A stretch of 40,613 nt of DNA, taken from assembly GCA_944384215.1 (NCBI GenBank), contig CALWSN010000019.1, positions 1 to 40,613 on the forward strand. The letters run 5' to 3'. Positions 29,446-37,726 of the stretch are shown here, in pieces. The translations under genes and the position numbers were made by a program. Within the stretch, counting starts at the first letter, position 1. Every line of letters begins with the position of its first letter. The notes under the pieces are model-generated. The model worked only from the letters and a program-made list of their open reading frames with translations. It did no database searches and was not told the DNA's origin. The stretch is from an uncultured Clostridia bacterium. GTDB taxonomy: Bacteria > Bacillota > Clostridia > Lachnospirales > CAG-274.

Positions 29446-29875
29446 TAATATTTTAATATTTTGTCCTTTTTTTGTGTTGAGGTATAATACATAGGTAATA
29501 AAAAATAATAAAAAAGATTTCACACTGTGGTATAGTAAATTTAGTAAAAGAAACACCAAAAGGACAAGTCATATATATGTTACCACAAATAAAGTATTAT
29601 CGTCAACGTTTTATTAAATACACAATTAAAAATAAAATTCTAAAAGCATCAATCATTTAATGATATGATTTCTCCTACTCAAAAAGAGAATTTATTTTTT
29701 AATTCTAATCTTTAACTTTATATGTTTCAATAAAGTAGACTTTTTGTCTTTTTTCAATATTTTTGTGTCTACTTTATTGACAATAATCTATAAATATATA
29801 ATATAGATTGTTTTATTATATATTTTGTTAAAATAATTCTATTATTAGTAACTTATCTATTACATAACTATTTTT
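29446..29875. other. Gene-free stretch upstream of the rpoB promoter, with unexplained inverted repeats
   Basis: No recognised gene lies here. Features seen: a 10-base inverted repeat TTGTCCTTTT (29461-29470) / AAAAGGACAA (29558-29567); a possible plus-strand promoter TTGTCC-16-TATAAT (29461-29488); a 13-base inverted repeat CAATAAAGTAGAC (29728-29740) / GTCTACTTTATTG (29767-29779); and a hairpin AATCTATA / TATAGATT (29785-29809) followed by T-rich DNA. A frame free of stops for about 50 codons runs on the plus strand to TAA at 29658-29660 but has no convincing start. It could be an eroded mobile element, a small RNA gene or plain regulatory DNA. Confidence 0.45.
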
Positions 29876-32800
29876 TTATATAACTATCTTTGCACCATTT
29901 TCACTAGATAAAACAGTTATTTTATTTTGCACCCTATTTTTTATTTCTTCAACGTGGGTAATAATACCTACACTAATATTGTTAGTTTGTAATTGTTCTA
30001 ATGTGTTGATGACTATATCTAAAGTGTTATTATCTAATGTACCAAATCCCTCATCTAAAAAGAAAATTTCTAAAGGTGCTTTATTTTTAAGTTGTATTTT
30101 GCTAGATAATGATAAAGCAAGGCTTAAAGATGCCATAAAAACTTCCCCACCAGACAAACTTCTAGGGCTTCTCATTATTCCACCATTATAATTATCTTTA
30201 ATAACAAAGTTATTATCTAAAAGGTCTAAAGAATATTTACTTTGGCTCATATTAAAAAGCCTTTTACTAGCATCTAAAACAATATGCTTAAGATACCTAT
30301 TAGCTACATATTCTACAAATACTCCACCTTTGTTTAAATCAGAAAGTTCTTTTAATAAATCTAACTTACTTTCTTCTTCTTTTATTATTTTGATAGTTTT
30401 TTCTATTTTCTTTAGCATTTCTTCTTTTTGATTTATATTTATTTTTAGTGTAGTTATATTTTGTATAAGTTCTTTATTTTCATTTAATAACATTTGTTTT
30501 TTATTAACAATATTTTCAACTTTTTCACTTAATATGTTTATATCTATATTGTTATCCACATTTAGGTTTTCAAACTCTTTGTTTATTCTTTTTATATTAT
30601 AGCTATAATCATCATATTTTTCTTTATAACTTTTTATTTTTTGCTCATAAAACTGTTTTCTATCTCTTTGATTATAACTTTCTAAAGCTTCATTTTTATT
30701 TTCAAAGATACTCTTTTCTATAAAATCATCTATATAAATAGATTTTTTATTAATATTATCTTCATTTATTTTTATCTTTAACTGTATATCATTTATATCT
30801 TTTTCTAAAGTGTTTTTTTCTTCTAATACTTTATCAAACAAATTTTTATATTTTTCTTCATTTAATAAAATATCATTTATCTCTTTATCTATAACTAATA
30901 TATATTCTTTAGGGTCTTTATCATAAGATAAATCTTTTATTTTTATACCAATATCTTGTATGCTTGCTCTTTTTTCTTCTTCTTTAGTTTGAAGTGATAT
31001 TTCTTGTTTTTCTAAGTTATTAATATTATTTATAATATTACTGTTTTCATTATCAATAATATCTAACTCTTTATTAATAATTAAATATCTTTCATTATTT
31101 TTATTAATAATATTTTCTATATTTAATATATTTTCATATTTTTCATAAAAATTATCTGTATTTAAACTTTTATAAAGGCTATCTAAATCTTTTTTCACAT
31201 TTAATAATACATTATTAATATTATCTAATTCTTTTTCTTTTTCATCTTTTAAATTAATTATGTTTTCATTAGATATTTTTATAAAGTTTAATTGTTGGCT
31301 TAAAGTATTAATGCTATTTTCATAGTCATATATATTTTTTAAAATATCATTTTCATTAAATATAAAATCATCAGCTATATTTTTATAATCTTCTATATTA
31401 TATTTTTTACCAATAATTTTTATATCTTCAATATTTTTATTTATTAAATTGTTTTTTAATTTTAAATTATTTATATATTCTAAATTTTGATTAAGTTGTT
31501 GTTCATTTTCTAGCTTGTCTTTATTTAATGTTTCTGTAATGCTATCTAAAATAATATTAATAGGGCTTGGGTGCTGTGTTGCTCCACAAAGCGGACAAGG
31601 TTCATTTTTTATAAGATTTTTAGCTAATTCTTGTAAAACTTCTTTATTTTCTTGTATTTTAATTTGTATATTAATCTCTTGTATTTTTTGTTCTATATTT
31701 ATATTTTCATTTGATAATTTTTTTATTATATTTTCATTTTGTTTTATTTTATTTTGTAAATTATCAATATTATTTATAATTATAGCTTTTATTATATTTT
31801 CTGTATTTAATATTTCTTCTTCTAATTTAGCTATATTAATTTTGTTTTCTTCTTGTTTCTTGCTATATATGTCTAAATTTTCTTTTATCTCTAATATTTT
31901 TTTATTTATACTAGCCTCTTCATCTTTTAAATCAATAGCATTTTTCAAATTTTCTTTTAAATTATTATCTATTTTATTTTCTTCATTAAAATTAACTATG
32001 CTTTCTATTTCTTTTTTTAATAATTCTTTTTTATTTTCTATATTAGATACTTTTTTTATAAAAATTTGTTTTTCTTTTTTTATGGTTTCTAAATCATTCT
32101 TTATATTTAATATTTCTTTTTCTATTTTATTTTTTTCATTAATAAAATTTATACATTGCTCTAAACCTTGCTTTATTTTATCTAGTTTAGGCTTTTCTTC
32201 ATCTTTTTTATTTTTGTAATAGTTATATTCTTTTTCTGTATTATTATACTTATCTTTTATAATATTAATTTTTTCATTTAATCTATTTTTATTTTCTAAA
32301 ATTTTTTTATTTTCATCTAATATATTATCTACTTCTAATATATGTACCGCTATTTTTTCTGCCTCTAATATAAGATTTAATTTTTTCTCAAAGTCTAAAA
32401 CAGTGTTTTCATAAGGTATTAATTGTTGCAATTTATCATTATAATTTATTAAGTCTTGCTTTAGTTTAAAAATATTATTAAAATATTTTTCTTCTTCTTC
32501 TATTTTTTTTATTTCATCATTTATATGATTTAATGCTAATTCTTTTTCTTTTAATATTTTATTTTCTTCTTCTATATTTTCAATAGATATATCTCCATAT
32601 ATTTCAATTTCTTTTTTTAAATTATTAACTATATTTTCTTGATTAGATTTTTTTTCATTTATTTTATCTTTTAGCTTATCACCATATTTTTCTAGGCTAA
32701 AAATTCTTTGCAACATTTTTCTTTTATCACTATTTTCAAGCATTAAAAAGTCACTAAATTTACCTTGAGGTAAAACAACAGCTTTTGTAAAATCTTCATA

Positions 32801-33229
32801 GCTAAGGCCTATTATATCTATTATTTTATTTTCTACATCTTTCTTTTTATCTGCAATAATTTCTTTTTCTTCATTTTTTAAAATAGTTAATCTTATTACA
32901 TCTAATTTTATTTCACCTTTATTAGTTCTTTTAAATTGTCTAACTATTTCATAAAAAATTTCTTCTTTACCATCTTTAATAGAAAAAATAAATTCTACCT
33001 TACCATTATTTCTATTAAGGTTTAAAAAATCTCCATTACCACTTTTGCCATCATATCTTACAATTTTTCCATATAAAACTAAAGTTATACAATCTATTAT
33101 TGTAGATTTTCCACTACCAGTGTCGCCAAATATACCAAACATACCTTTTTCTAAAATTTTAGAAAAATCTATTTGTTGGGTATCATTAAAGCTATTTATA
33201 CCTGTTATTTTAAGAATTTGTGGTTTCAT
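29876..33229 (-). CDS. sbcC: SbcC, ATPase subunit of the SbcCD nuclease
   Basis: A 1117-residue SMC/Rad50-like protein. The N-terminal P-loop GDTGSGKST occupies residues 35-43. Two long Lys/Glu/Ile/Asn-rich coiled coils (about 180-530 and 560-930) flank a zinc hook CPLC at Cys545 and Cys548. The C-terminal half-ATPase has the signature SLSGGEVFMASLSLALSLS and Walker B FFLDEGFGTLD. With SbcD it opens hairpins and DNA ends and cuts palindromes. ATG 33229 lies inside the end of sbcD, with AGGAGGTGAT 5 bases upstream, so translation is coupled. Base composition in the coiled coil is even more AT-rich than in the neighbours, reflecting Lys, Asn and Ile codons. Confidence 0.97.
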   Translation of the reverse strand: MKPQILKITGINSFNDTQQIDFSKILEKGMFGIFGDTGSGKSTIIDCITLVLYGKIVRYDGKSGNGDFLNLNRNNGKVEFIFSIKDGKEEIFYEIVRQFKRTNKGEIKLDVIRLTILKNEEKEIIADKKKDVENKIIDIIGLSYEDFTKAVVLPQGKFSDFLMLENSDKRKMLQRIFSLEKYGDKLKDKINEKKSNQENIVNNLKKEIEIYGDISIENIEEENKILKEKELALNHINDEIKKIEEEEKYFNNIFKLKQDLINYNDKLQQLIPYENTVLDFEKKLNLILEAEKIAVHILEVDNILDENKKILENKNRLNEKINIIKDKYNNTEKEYNYYKNKKDEEKPKLDKIKQGLEQCINFINEKNKIEKEILNIKNDLETIKKEKQIFIKKVSNIENKKELLKKEIESIVNFNEENKIDNNLKENLKNAIDLKDEEASINKKILEIKENLDIYSKKQEENKINIAKLEEEILNTENIIKAIIINNIDNLQNKIKQNENIIKKLSNENINIEQKIQEINIQIKIQENKEVLQELAKNLIKNEPCPLCGATQHPSPINIILDSITETLNKDKLENEQQLNQNLEYINNLKLKNNLINKNIEDIKIIGKKYNIEDYKNIADDFIFNENDILKNIYDYENSINTLSQQLNFIKISNENIINLKDEKEKELDNINNVLLNVKKDLDSLYKSLNTDNFYEKYENILNIENIINKNNERYLIINKELDIIDNENSNIINNINNLEKQEISLQTKEEEKRASIQDIGIKIKDLSYDKDPKEYILVIDKEINDILLNEEKYKNLFDKVLEEKNTLEKDINDIQLKIKINEDNINKKSIYIDDFIEKSIFENKNEALESYNQRDRKQFYEQKIKSYKEKYDDYSYNIKRINKEFENLNVDNNIDINILSEKVENIVNKKQMLLNENKELIQNITTLKININQKEEMLKKIEKTIKIIKEEESKLDLLKELSDLNKGGVFVEYVANRYLKHIVLDASKRLFNMSQSKYSLDLLDNNFVIKDNYNGGIMRSPRSLSGGEVFMASLSLALSLSSKIQLKNKAPLEIFFLDEGFGTLDNNTLDIVINTLEQLQTNNISVGIITHVEEIKNRVQNKITVLSSENGAKIVI

Positions 33230-34445
33230 CTTCTATCACCTCCTCTTTTTCTATTTCGTTTAAAATATCTAAAAACATATCTAAAATTTCTTCTGGTGCA
33301 TCTTTTCCTTTTTTATATGTATAAAACTCTTTAAACTGTTCTAAAATATTTTTTTCTTCTTCTACTTCATAAATAATTTTTTCTTCTATATCTGTTTTTA
33401 ATATTATACTTATAATATCTTTTTTTGTTTCTCTTAAAGTTCTTATTTGTTCGCCTGTTATAAAATCTTGTGTTAATATTTCTATAAATGCATAACTATC
33501 TTTATTAGATACATCTTCACAAAACTTTAAAGCCTCTTCATAACTATTACATTTAAAAACATCTATTGGCTTATAATCTGTAAGAGGTATTTTTTTAATT
33601 GTAGGCTCTTTGTTAGCCTCAATATCTAACACTAAAACTACTTTTTCATAATTTATCTCACTTTGGCTATATCTAATGGGTGAACCAGAATAATAAGCTA
33701 AACATTCTGCTTGTTTTACTTGTTGACATCTATGTAAATGTCCTAAAGCTACATATTGAGTATTTTTAGGAAATACTTTAGGGTCTATGGCATAAGTACC
33801 ACCTATGGATTGTATTTTTCTTTCACTATCTGTTTCTATACCACCCTTTACAAATAAATGAGATACAATAATATTTATAGTATCTTTTCCATAATTTTTA
33901 GATAAATTATTAAGAATATCTTTTATTTTATCAGAAAATTCTTTTTGCATATCTATTTCTTCATCACTTTTAAATATTACTTCATTAATATTTTTTTCAG
34001 TAATATAAGGAAGTGTTAAAAATACTGCTTTTTCATTATTAATTTCTATTTCAAAAAAACCTTCACCAGCTCTTGTAATTTCAAAGTTTTCATATTTACC
34101 TACATTAGCAATAGTATTTAGCATACCTTGTATAATAATACCAAATTCATAGGCTAAAGGACTAGGAGATATTAGCTTACTAGCACTATCGTGATTACCA
34201 GATACTATAACAATAGGTCTTTTACCCTTTAAAGATAATCTTTTCATAGCATTAAAAAATAACTTTTCTGCTAATATAGGTGGGTTTGTTGTGTCATAAA
34301 TATCACCTGCTATTATTATTAAGTCTATTTCTTCATCATTACATATTTGCTCTAACTCATTTATAAATTTTTCTTGTTCTTCTATCCTAGAATATTTGTC
34401 TAAATATTTTCCTAAATGCCAATCTGATGTATGTAAAATTTTCAA
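33210..34445 (-). CDS. sbcD: SbcD, nuclease subunit of SbcCD
   Basis: A 411-residue Mre11-type phosphoesterase, the manganese-dependent nuclease partner of SbcC. Seen: ILHTSDWHLGK at the N-terminus (Asp8, His10), IIAGDIYDTTNPP, VSGNHDSASKL with the catalytic histidine, and GHLHRCQQV; a C-terminal SbcD capping domain follows. The start is TTG 34445: GAGGTG lies just upstream and the protein then begins MKILHTSDWH like its relatives; a GTG at 34484 would place its start codon within the terminator hairpin. It overlaps sbcC by 20 bases. A flagellar terminator lies only 28 bases upstream, leaving almost no room for a dedicated promoter. Confidence 0.97.
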   Translation of the reverse strand: MKILHTSDWHLGKYLDKYSRIEEQEKFINELEQICNDEEIDLIIIAGDIYDTTNPPILAEKLFFNAMKRLSLKGKRPIVIVSGNHDSASKLISPSPLAYEFGIIIQGMLNTIANVGKYENFEITRAGEGFFEIEINNEKAVFLTLPYITEKNINEVIFKSDEEIDMQKEFSDKIKDILNNLSKNYGKDTINIIVSHLFVKGGIETDSERKIQSIGGTYAIDPKVFPKNTQYVALGHLHRCQQVKQAECLAYYSGSPIRYSQSEINYEKVVLVLDIEANKEPTIKKIPLTDYKPIDVFKCNSYEEALKFCEDVSNKDSYAFIEILTQDFITGEQIRTLRETKKDIISIILKTDIEEKIIYEVEEEKNILEQFKEFYTYKKGKDAPEEILDMFLDILNEIEKEEVIEDETTNS

Positions 34446-34473
34446 AAAATCACCTCTTTTTACACTTATAAAA

Positions 34474-34494
34474 GGTGTAGACAAAGTCTACACC
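34474..34494 (-). terminator. Terminator between the flagellar rod genes and sbcD
   Basis: A perfect 9-base-pair stem GGTGTAGAC / GTCTACACC with a 3-base loop, followed on the minus strand by TTTTAT. It lies 7 bases after the stop of the rod-binding protein and just upstream of sbcD. Confidence 0.82.
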
Positions 34495-34501
34495 CTTATT
34501 A

Positions 34502-34876
34502 TTATGCTTCTATATCTATTGCATTATTTTGTCTAGAAAGTTGTTTATACATCATATCTGCTAAACCTATGCCACCCTCGTTAGCAATTTTCTTTGTTAG
34601 TTCCTCGTCTAACATTTCTTGAAACATTTTTTCTGCATTACTTTTTTCAAAAAGTCCACCACCAGATACAACTGTTTTTCTCATAGATTTAAACATCATA
34701 TTTAAAAAATAACTTTCAAATTCTACACAAGCTTCTTTAAGCTCTTGTTCTTCACCATTTTGTATAGCACTATCAAGTGCTTGTTTAAAATCTTTAGTTT
34801 CTAAACTAGATTTTTTAACTGTATTTATATCTGATATATTTTGTGCATTTATAGCTGATATATTACTTAAGCTCAT
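34502..34876 (-). CDS. FlgJ-like flagellar rod-binding domain protein
   Basis: A 124-residue protein with the rod-binding domain of FlgJ (LKEACVEFESYFLNMMFKSM, then AEKMFQEMLDEELTKKIA and GIGLADMMYKQL) and no muramidase domain, the usual short form in Firmicutes. It presumably caps or guides rod assembly through the wall. ATG 34876 has AGGGG 8 bases upstream; GTG 34885 is the longer alternative and lies within that site. It follows flgG after 15 bases and closes the flagellar part of the unit, ahead of a terminator. Confidence 0.9.
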   Translation of the reverse strand: MSLSNISAINAQNISDINTVKKSSLETKDFKQALDSAIQNGEEQELKEACVEFESYFLNMMFKSMRKTVVSGGGLFEKSNAEKMFQEMLDEELTKKIANEGGIGLADMMYKQLSRQNNAIDIEA

Positions 34877-34891
34877 TTTATCCACCCCTTA

Positions 34892-35701
34892 TTATTTTTT
34901 AAGGTTATTAGCTAATTGTAACATTTCATCAGATGTTGTTATAGCTTTAGAATTAAGCTCATAAGCTCTTTGAGCAACAATTAAATTAACCATTTCTTCT
35001 GCAATATTAACATTAGATAATTCTAAAAACCCTTGTGAAATTCTACTTTTATTACCTTCTAAATCTACCTCTAAAATAGGCTCACCAGAAGCAGGAGTAG
35101 TAGTATAAAGGTTACCTCCAATGGCTTCTAACCCTTGAGGGTTTGCAAATTGTACAACGCCTATTGTTGCACCAGTATCTTGTTCTTCTCCATCTTGCAT
35201 ATATCTTATAGCACCATTTTCTGCAATGATAATATCTTTTACAGGTACATTTTCTGGAAAAGTAACAGGATCTCCGTCAGAATTTAATACATAATAACCC
35301 TCAGATGTAACAAGATTATTTTCTCCATCACCTAAGCTTATTTTAAAGCTACCATCTCTAGTGTAAGACACTTCGTCTTCACCAGTTTGTATCATAAAAA
35401 AGCCTTCACCTTCTATTGCTAAATCTGTATTTATTTCTGTTCTTTCCATATTTCCTTGAGAAAACATTCTACTAGTGGCAATAGGTTTTACCCCAAGCCC
35501 CACTTGTAAATTTACTGGTTTACCTGTGTCGGCATCATCAAGAGATGCTCTTTCCATAGTTTGATATAATAAACTTTTAAATTCTAATCTTTCTCTTTTA
35601 TAAGAGTTTGTATCTACATTAGATATATTGTTAGATATAGTATCTACGTGTAACTGCTGTGCACTCATACCAGATGCAGCAGTCCATAAAGAACGCATCA
35701 T
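34892..35701 (-). CDS. flgG: Flagellar distal rod protein (FlgG / FlhP type)
   Basis: A 269-residue rod protein. The N-terminus has the flagellar rod/hook motif (LWTAASGMSAQQLHVDTISN, then NISNVDTNSYKR), the centre has DLAIEGEGFFMIQ and YTRDGSF, and the C-terminus has SNVNIAEEMVNLIVAQRAYE followed by SKAITTSDEMLQLANNL, the paired helical ends that polymerise. It is exported by the flagellar type III system, so no signal peptide is expected or seen. Order mbl, flgF, flgG equals mbl-flhO-flhP of B. subtilis, so it may equally be called flhP. The start has two adjacent ATG codons after GGGGG. Confidence 0.94.
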   Translation of the reverse strand: MMRSLWTAASGMSAQQLHVDTISNNISNVDTNSYKRERLEFKSLLYQTMERASLDDADTGKPVNLQVGLGVKPIATSRMFSQGNMERTEINTDLAIEGEGFFMIQTGEDEVSYTRDGSFKISLGDGENNLVTSEGYYVLNSDGDPVTFPENVPVKDIIIAENGAIRYMQDGEEQDTGATIGVVQFANPQGLEAIGGNLYTTTPASGEPILEVDLEGNKSRISQGFLELSNVNIAEEMVNLIVAQRAYELNSKAITTSDEMLQLANNLKK

Positions 35702-35717
35702 AATATTTTACCCCCTA

Positions 35718-36491
35718 TTATTTTCTAGCTATATCATTAACAGCTTTTCCTAAAATAGTATCTTGAGTTTGCACCATTTTTTGATTAAGCTCATAAACTC
35801 TAGATACATTTATCATTTTTACCATTTCATCAACAACGTTTACATTAGATGTTTCTATATGTTGTTGTAATATAGAGCCTGTAAAAGGCTTTTCAACACT
35901 TTCGTCTATTTTATCATATAAATTATCGCCATATTTTCTAAGGCTTTCTTTGTTTTCAAAATCTACTAATTTAAGTCTATCTACAAATTCTCCATTAGAA
36001 TATATATATCCATTTTCACTAATACTTATGTTACCGTCTGGTATAACAATTCGTCCATTTTCACCTAAGACATAGTTACCTTCTTTAGTCATAAGCTCTT
36101 TATTAGCATTAACTGTAAAAGAACCATCTCTTGTATATTTTTCTAAAACATTACCATTTTTATCTGTTGTTTCTATGGCAAAAAAACCATCACCATTTAT
36201 TGCCAAATCATAAGTTCCACCTGTTTTTTCCATAGAACCTATTGTAAAATCTGTACTAACTTCTGTTATAAAGTTACCAAGAGATACAGTACCTATGTTA
36301 TTATCTCTTTTTATAAGGCTTTGGGTAGGGTCATTAAGCCTTTTCATAAGCTCTTCAGAAAAAGATTGAACAACTGTAGTATCCTTTTTAAAAGCTGAGT
36401 TATCAACATTAGCTATATTATTTGTTATAACATCTATATTGTTCATTTGTGTCATCATACCTATTGCTGATGTATACAAACCTCTATTCAA
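35718..36491 (-). CDS. flgF: Flagellar proximal rod protein (FlgF / FlhO type)
   Basis: A 257-residue flagellar rod protein related to FlgG. Seen: RGLYTSAIGMMTQMNNIDVI and NNIANVDNSAFKKD at the N-terminus, DLAINGDGFFAIET and YTRDGSFTVN in the middle, and SNVNVVDEMVKMINVSRVYE with QDTILGKAVNDI at the C-terminus. Start is TTG 36491 with GGAG 9 bases upstream. It lies five bases after mbl and 16 bases before flgG, so the three are one transcript. By position it corresponds to B. subtilis flhO. Confidence 0.92.
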   Translation of the reverse strand: MNRGLYTSAIGMMTQMNNIDVITNNIANVDNSAFKKDTTVVQSFSEELMKRLNDPTQSLIKRDNNIGTVSLGNFITEVSTDFTIGSMEKTGGTYDLAINGDGFFAIETTDKNGNVLEKYTRDGSFTVNANKELMTKEGNYVLGENGRIVIPDGNISISENGYIYSNGEFVDRLKLVDFENKESLRKYGDNLYDKIDESVEKPFTGSILQQHIETSNVNVVDEMVKMINVSRVYELNQKMVQTQDTILGKAVNDIARK

Positions 36492-36496
36492 TTAAA

Positions 36497-37531
36497 TCAT
36501 CTCCATTTAAATAATTGTGATATTCTATCAAAAAAATTATATCTAGCTTTTTCAAACTTATTGTTATACTCTATATACTGTCCTGTACCTAAAGCTACAC
36601 AAGATAAAGCATCTTCTGCTAAAACAGCATTTATGCCTGTTGATTCTTTTATAGCTTTATCTAGTCCATATATTAAAGCACCTCCACCTGTCATAACTAT
36701 GCCTCTTTCATATACGTCTGCTGCAAGTTCAGGAGGTGTTTGTTCTAAAACTTTGTGTATTGTTTCAATAATTATAGATGTAGGCTCTTTTAAAGCCTCG
36801 TATAATTCTTCAGATGTAATATTTATGGTATTAGGTAGTCCAGTAACAAGGTTTCTACCTCTTATATCCATATTTACAGATGCACTTCTTTTATAAACTG
36901 TACCAACATTAATTTTAAGGTCTTCTGCACTTTTTTCACCTATAAGAACGTTATATTTTTTTCTAATATGTCTTATTATAGCTTCATCAAAGTTATCACC
37001 AGCTATTTTTAAAGAACTTTTTACAACTGCACCTCCAAGAGATATAACAGCAATATCTGTTGTTCCACCACCAATGTCAACTATCATACTACCACAGGCT
37101 CTAGTTATATCTATACCAGACCCAATAGCAGCAGCTATTGGCTCTTCTATTACAAAAACTTCTCTAGCGCCAGCATCTTTTGTTGCATCTTTAACAGCTT
37201 TTTTTTCTACTTCTGTAACTTCAGAAGGAACGCAAACTGCTATTCTAGGACGTCTAGAGCTTTTACCAAGTACTTTTTTTATAAAATATTTTAACATAAT
37301 CTCTGTAACATTATAATTAGATATAACACCTTCTCTAAGAGGTCTTATTACATTAATATTAGCAGGAGCTTTACCTATCATTTTTTTAGCTTTTTCACCT
37401 ACTGCAACAACCTCATTAGTATGCCTGTCTATTGCAACAACAGAAGGTTCTTTTAAAACAATGCCTTGTCCTTTTATATATATTAGTACACTAGATGTGC
37501 CTAAGTCTATCCCTATATCAGAACCAAACAT
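36497..37531 (-). CDS. mbl: MreB-family actin-like cell-shape protein (Mbl)
   Basis: A 344-residue bacterial actin that organises lateral wall synthesis. The nucleotide-binding motifs are DIGIDLGTSSVLIY (phosphate 1), IVDIGGGTTDIAVIS (phosphate 2) and VMTGGGALIYGLDKAI (adenosine). EEPIAAAIGSGIDI precedes phosphate 2. ATG 37531 has AAAGGAG upstream; the frame extends 13 residues further but without a binding site. I call it Mbl, not MreB, because it sits directly before flgF and flgG, as mbl does before flhO and flhP in B. subtilis, and no mreCD follow. The link between shape and flagellar rod genes is conserved but its reason is unknown. Confidence 0.93.
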   Translation of the reverse strand: MFGSDIGIDLGTSSVLIYIKGQGIVLKEPSVVAIDRHTNEVVAVGEKAKKMIGKAPANINVIRPLREGVISNYNVTEIMLKYFIKKVLGKSSRRPRIAVCVPSEVTEVEKKAVKDATKDAGAREVFVIEEPIAAAIGSGIDITRACGSMIVDIGGGTTDIAVISLGGAVVKSSLKIAGDNFDEAIIRHIRKKYNVLIGEKSAEDLKINVGTVYKRSASVNMDIRGRNLVTGLPNTINITSEELYEALKEPTSIIIETIHKVLEQTPPELAADVYERGIVMTGGGALIYGLDKAIKESTGINAVLAEDALSCVALGTGQYIEYNNKFEKARYNFFDRISQLFKWR

Positions 37532-37574
37532 TAAACTTTCTCCTTTTATATCTATATTTACATATAACATTTTA

Positions 37575-37603
37575 ATTATATCATCTTTTTCATATAATTT
37601 AAA
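37575..37603 (-). promoter_or_regulatory. Candidate promoter of mbl
   Basis: On the minus strand TTTAAA is followed after 17 bases by a perfect TATAAT, giving a leader of about 35 bases before mbl. The -35 is weak. Confidence 0.55.
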
Positions 37604-37678
37604 GTATTTTTTATAAATTTAATATTTTTTTAACAGTTTTGTTATATATAAATTTATATTGTAAATTATTAACACTAT

Positions 37679-37710
37679 AGGTGTAAATAATAATATTATT
37701 ATTTACACCT
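37679..37710 (-). terminator. Perfect 32-base palindrome after aspS
   Basis: AGGTGTAAATAATAAT (37679-37694) is followed directly by its exact complement (37695-37710). It lies 16 bases after the aspS stop and upstream of mbl. As RNA it forms a long hairpin. There is no clean T run, so it is a likely but unproven terminator for hisS-aspS. Confidence 0.65.
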
Positions 37711-37726
37711 AACTATAAATAATTTA

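Noticed and set aside
29577..29660. A 27-codon basic peptide (MLPQIKYYRQRF...) on the plus strand
   Set aside because: The only nearby AGGA is 12 bases away, the peptide matches nothing I know, and such short frames arise by chance; kept only as part of the island finding.
31515..32219. 234-codon plus-strand frame inside sbcC
   Set aside because: It is the complement of the Lys/Asn/Ile-rich coiled coil, which gives Phe/Leu/Ile/Ser strings; no start signal and no known motif.
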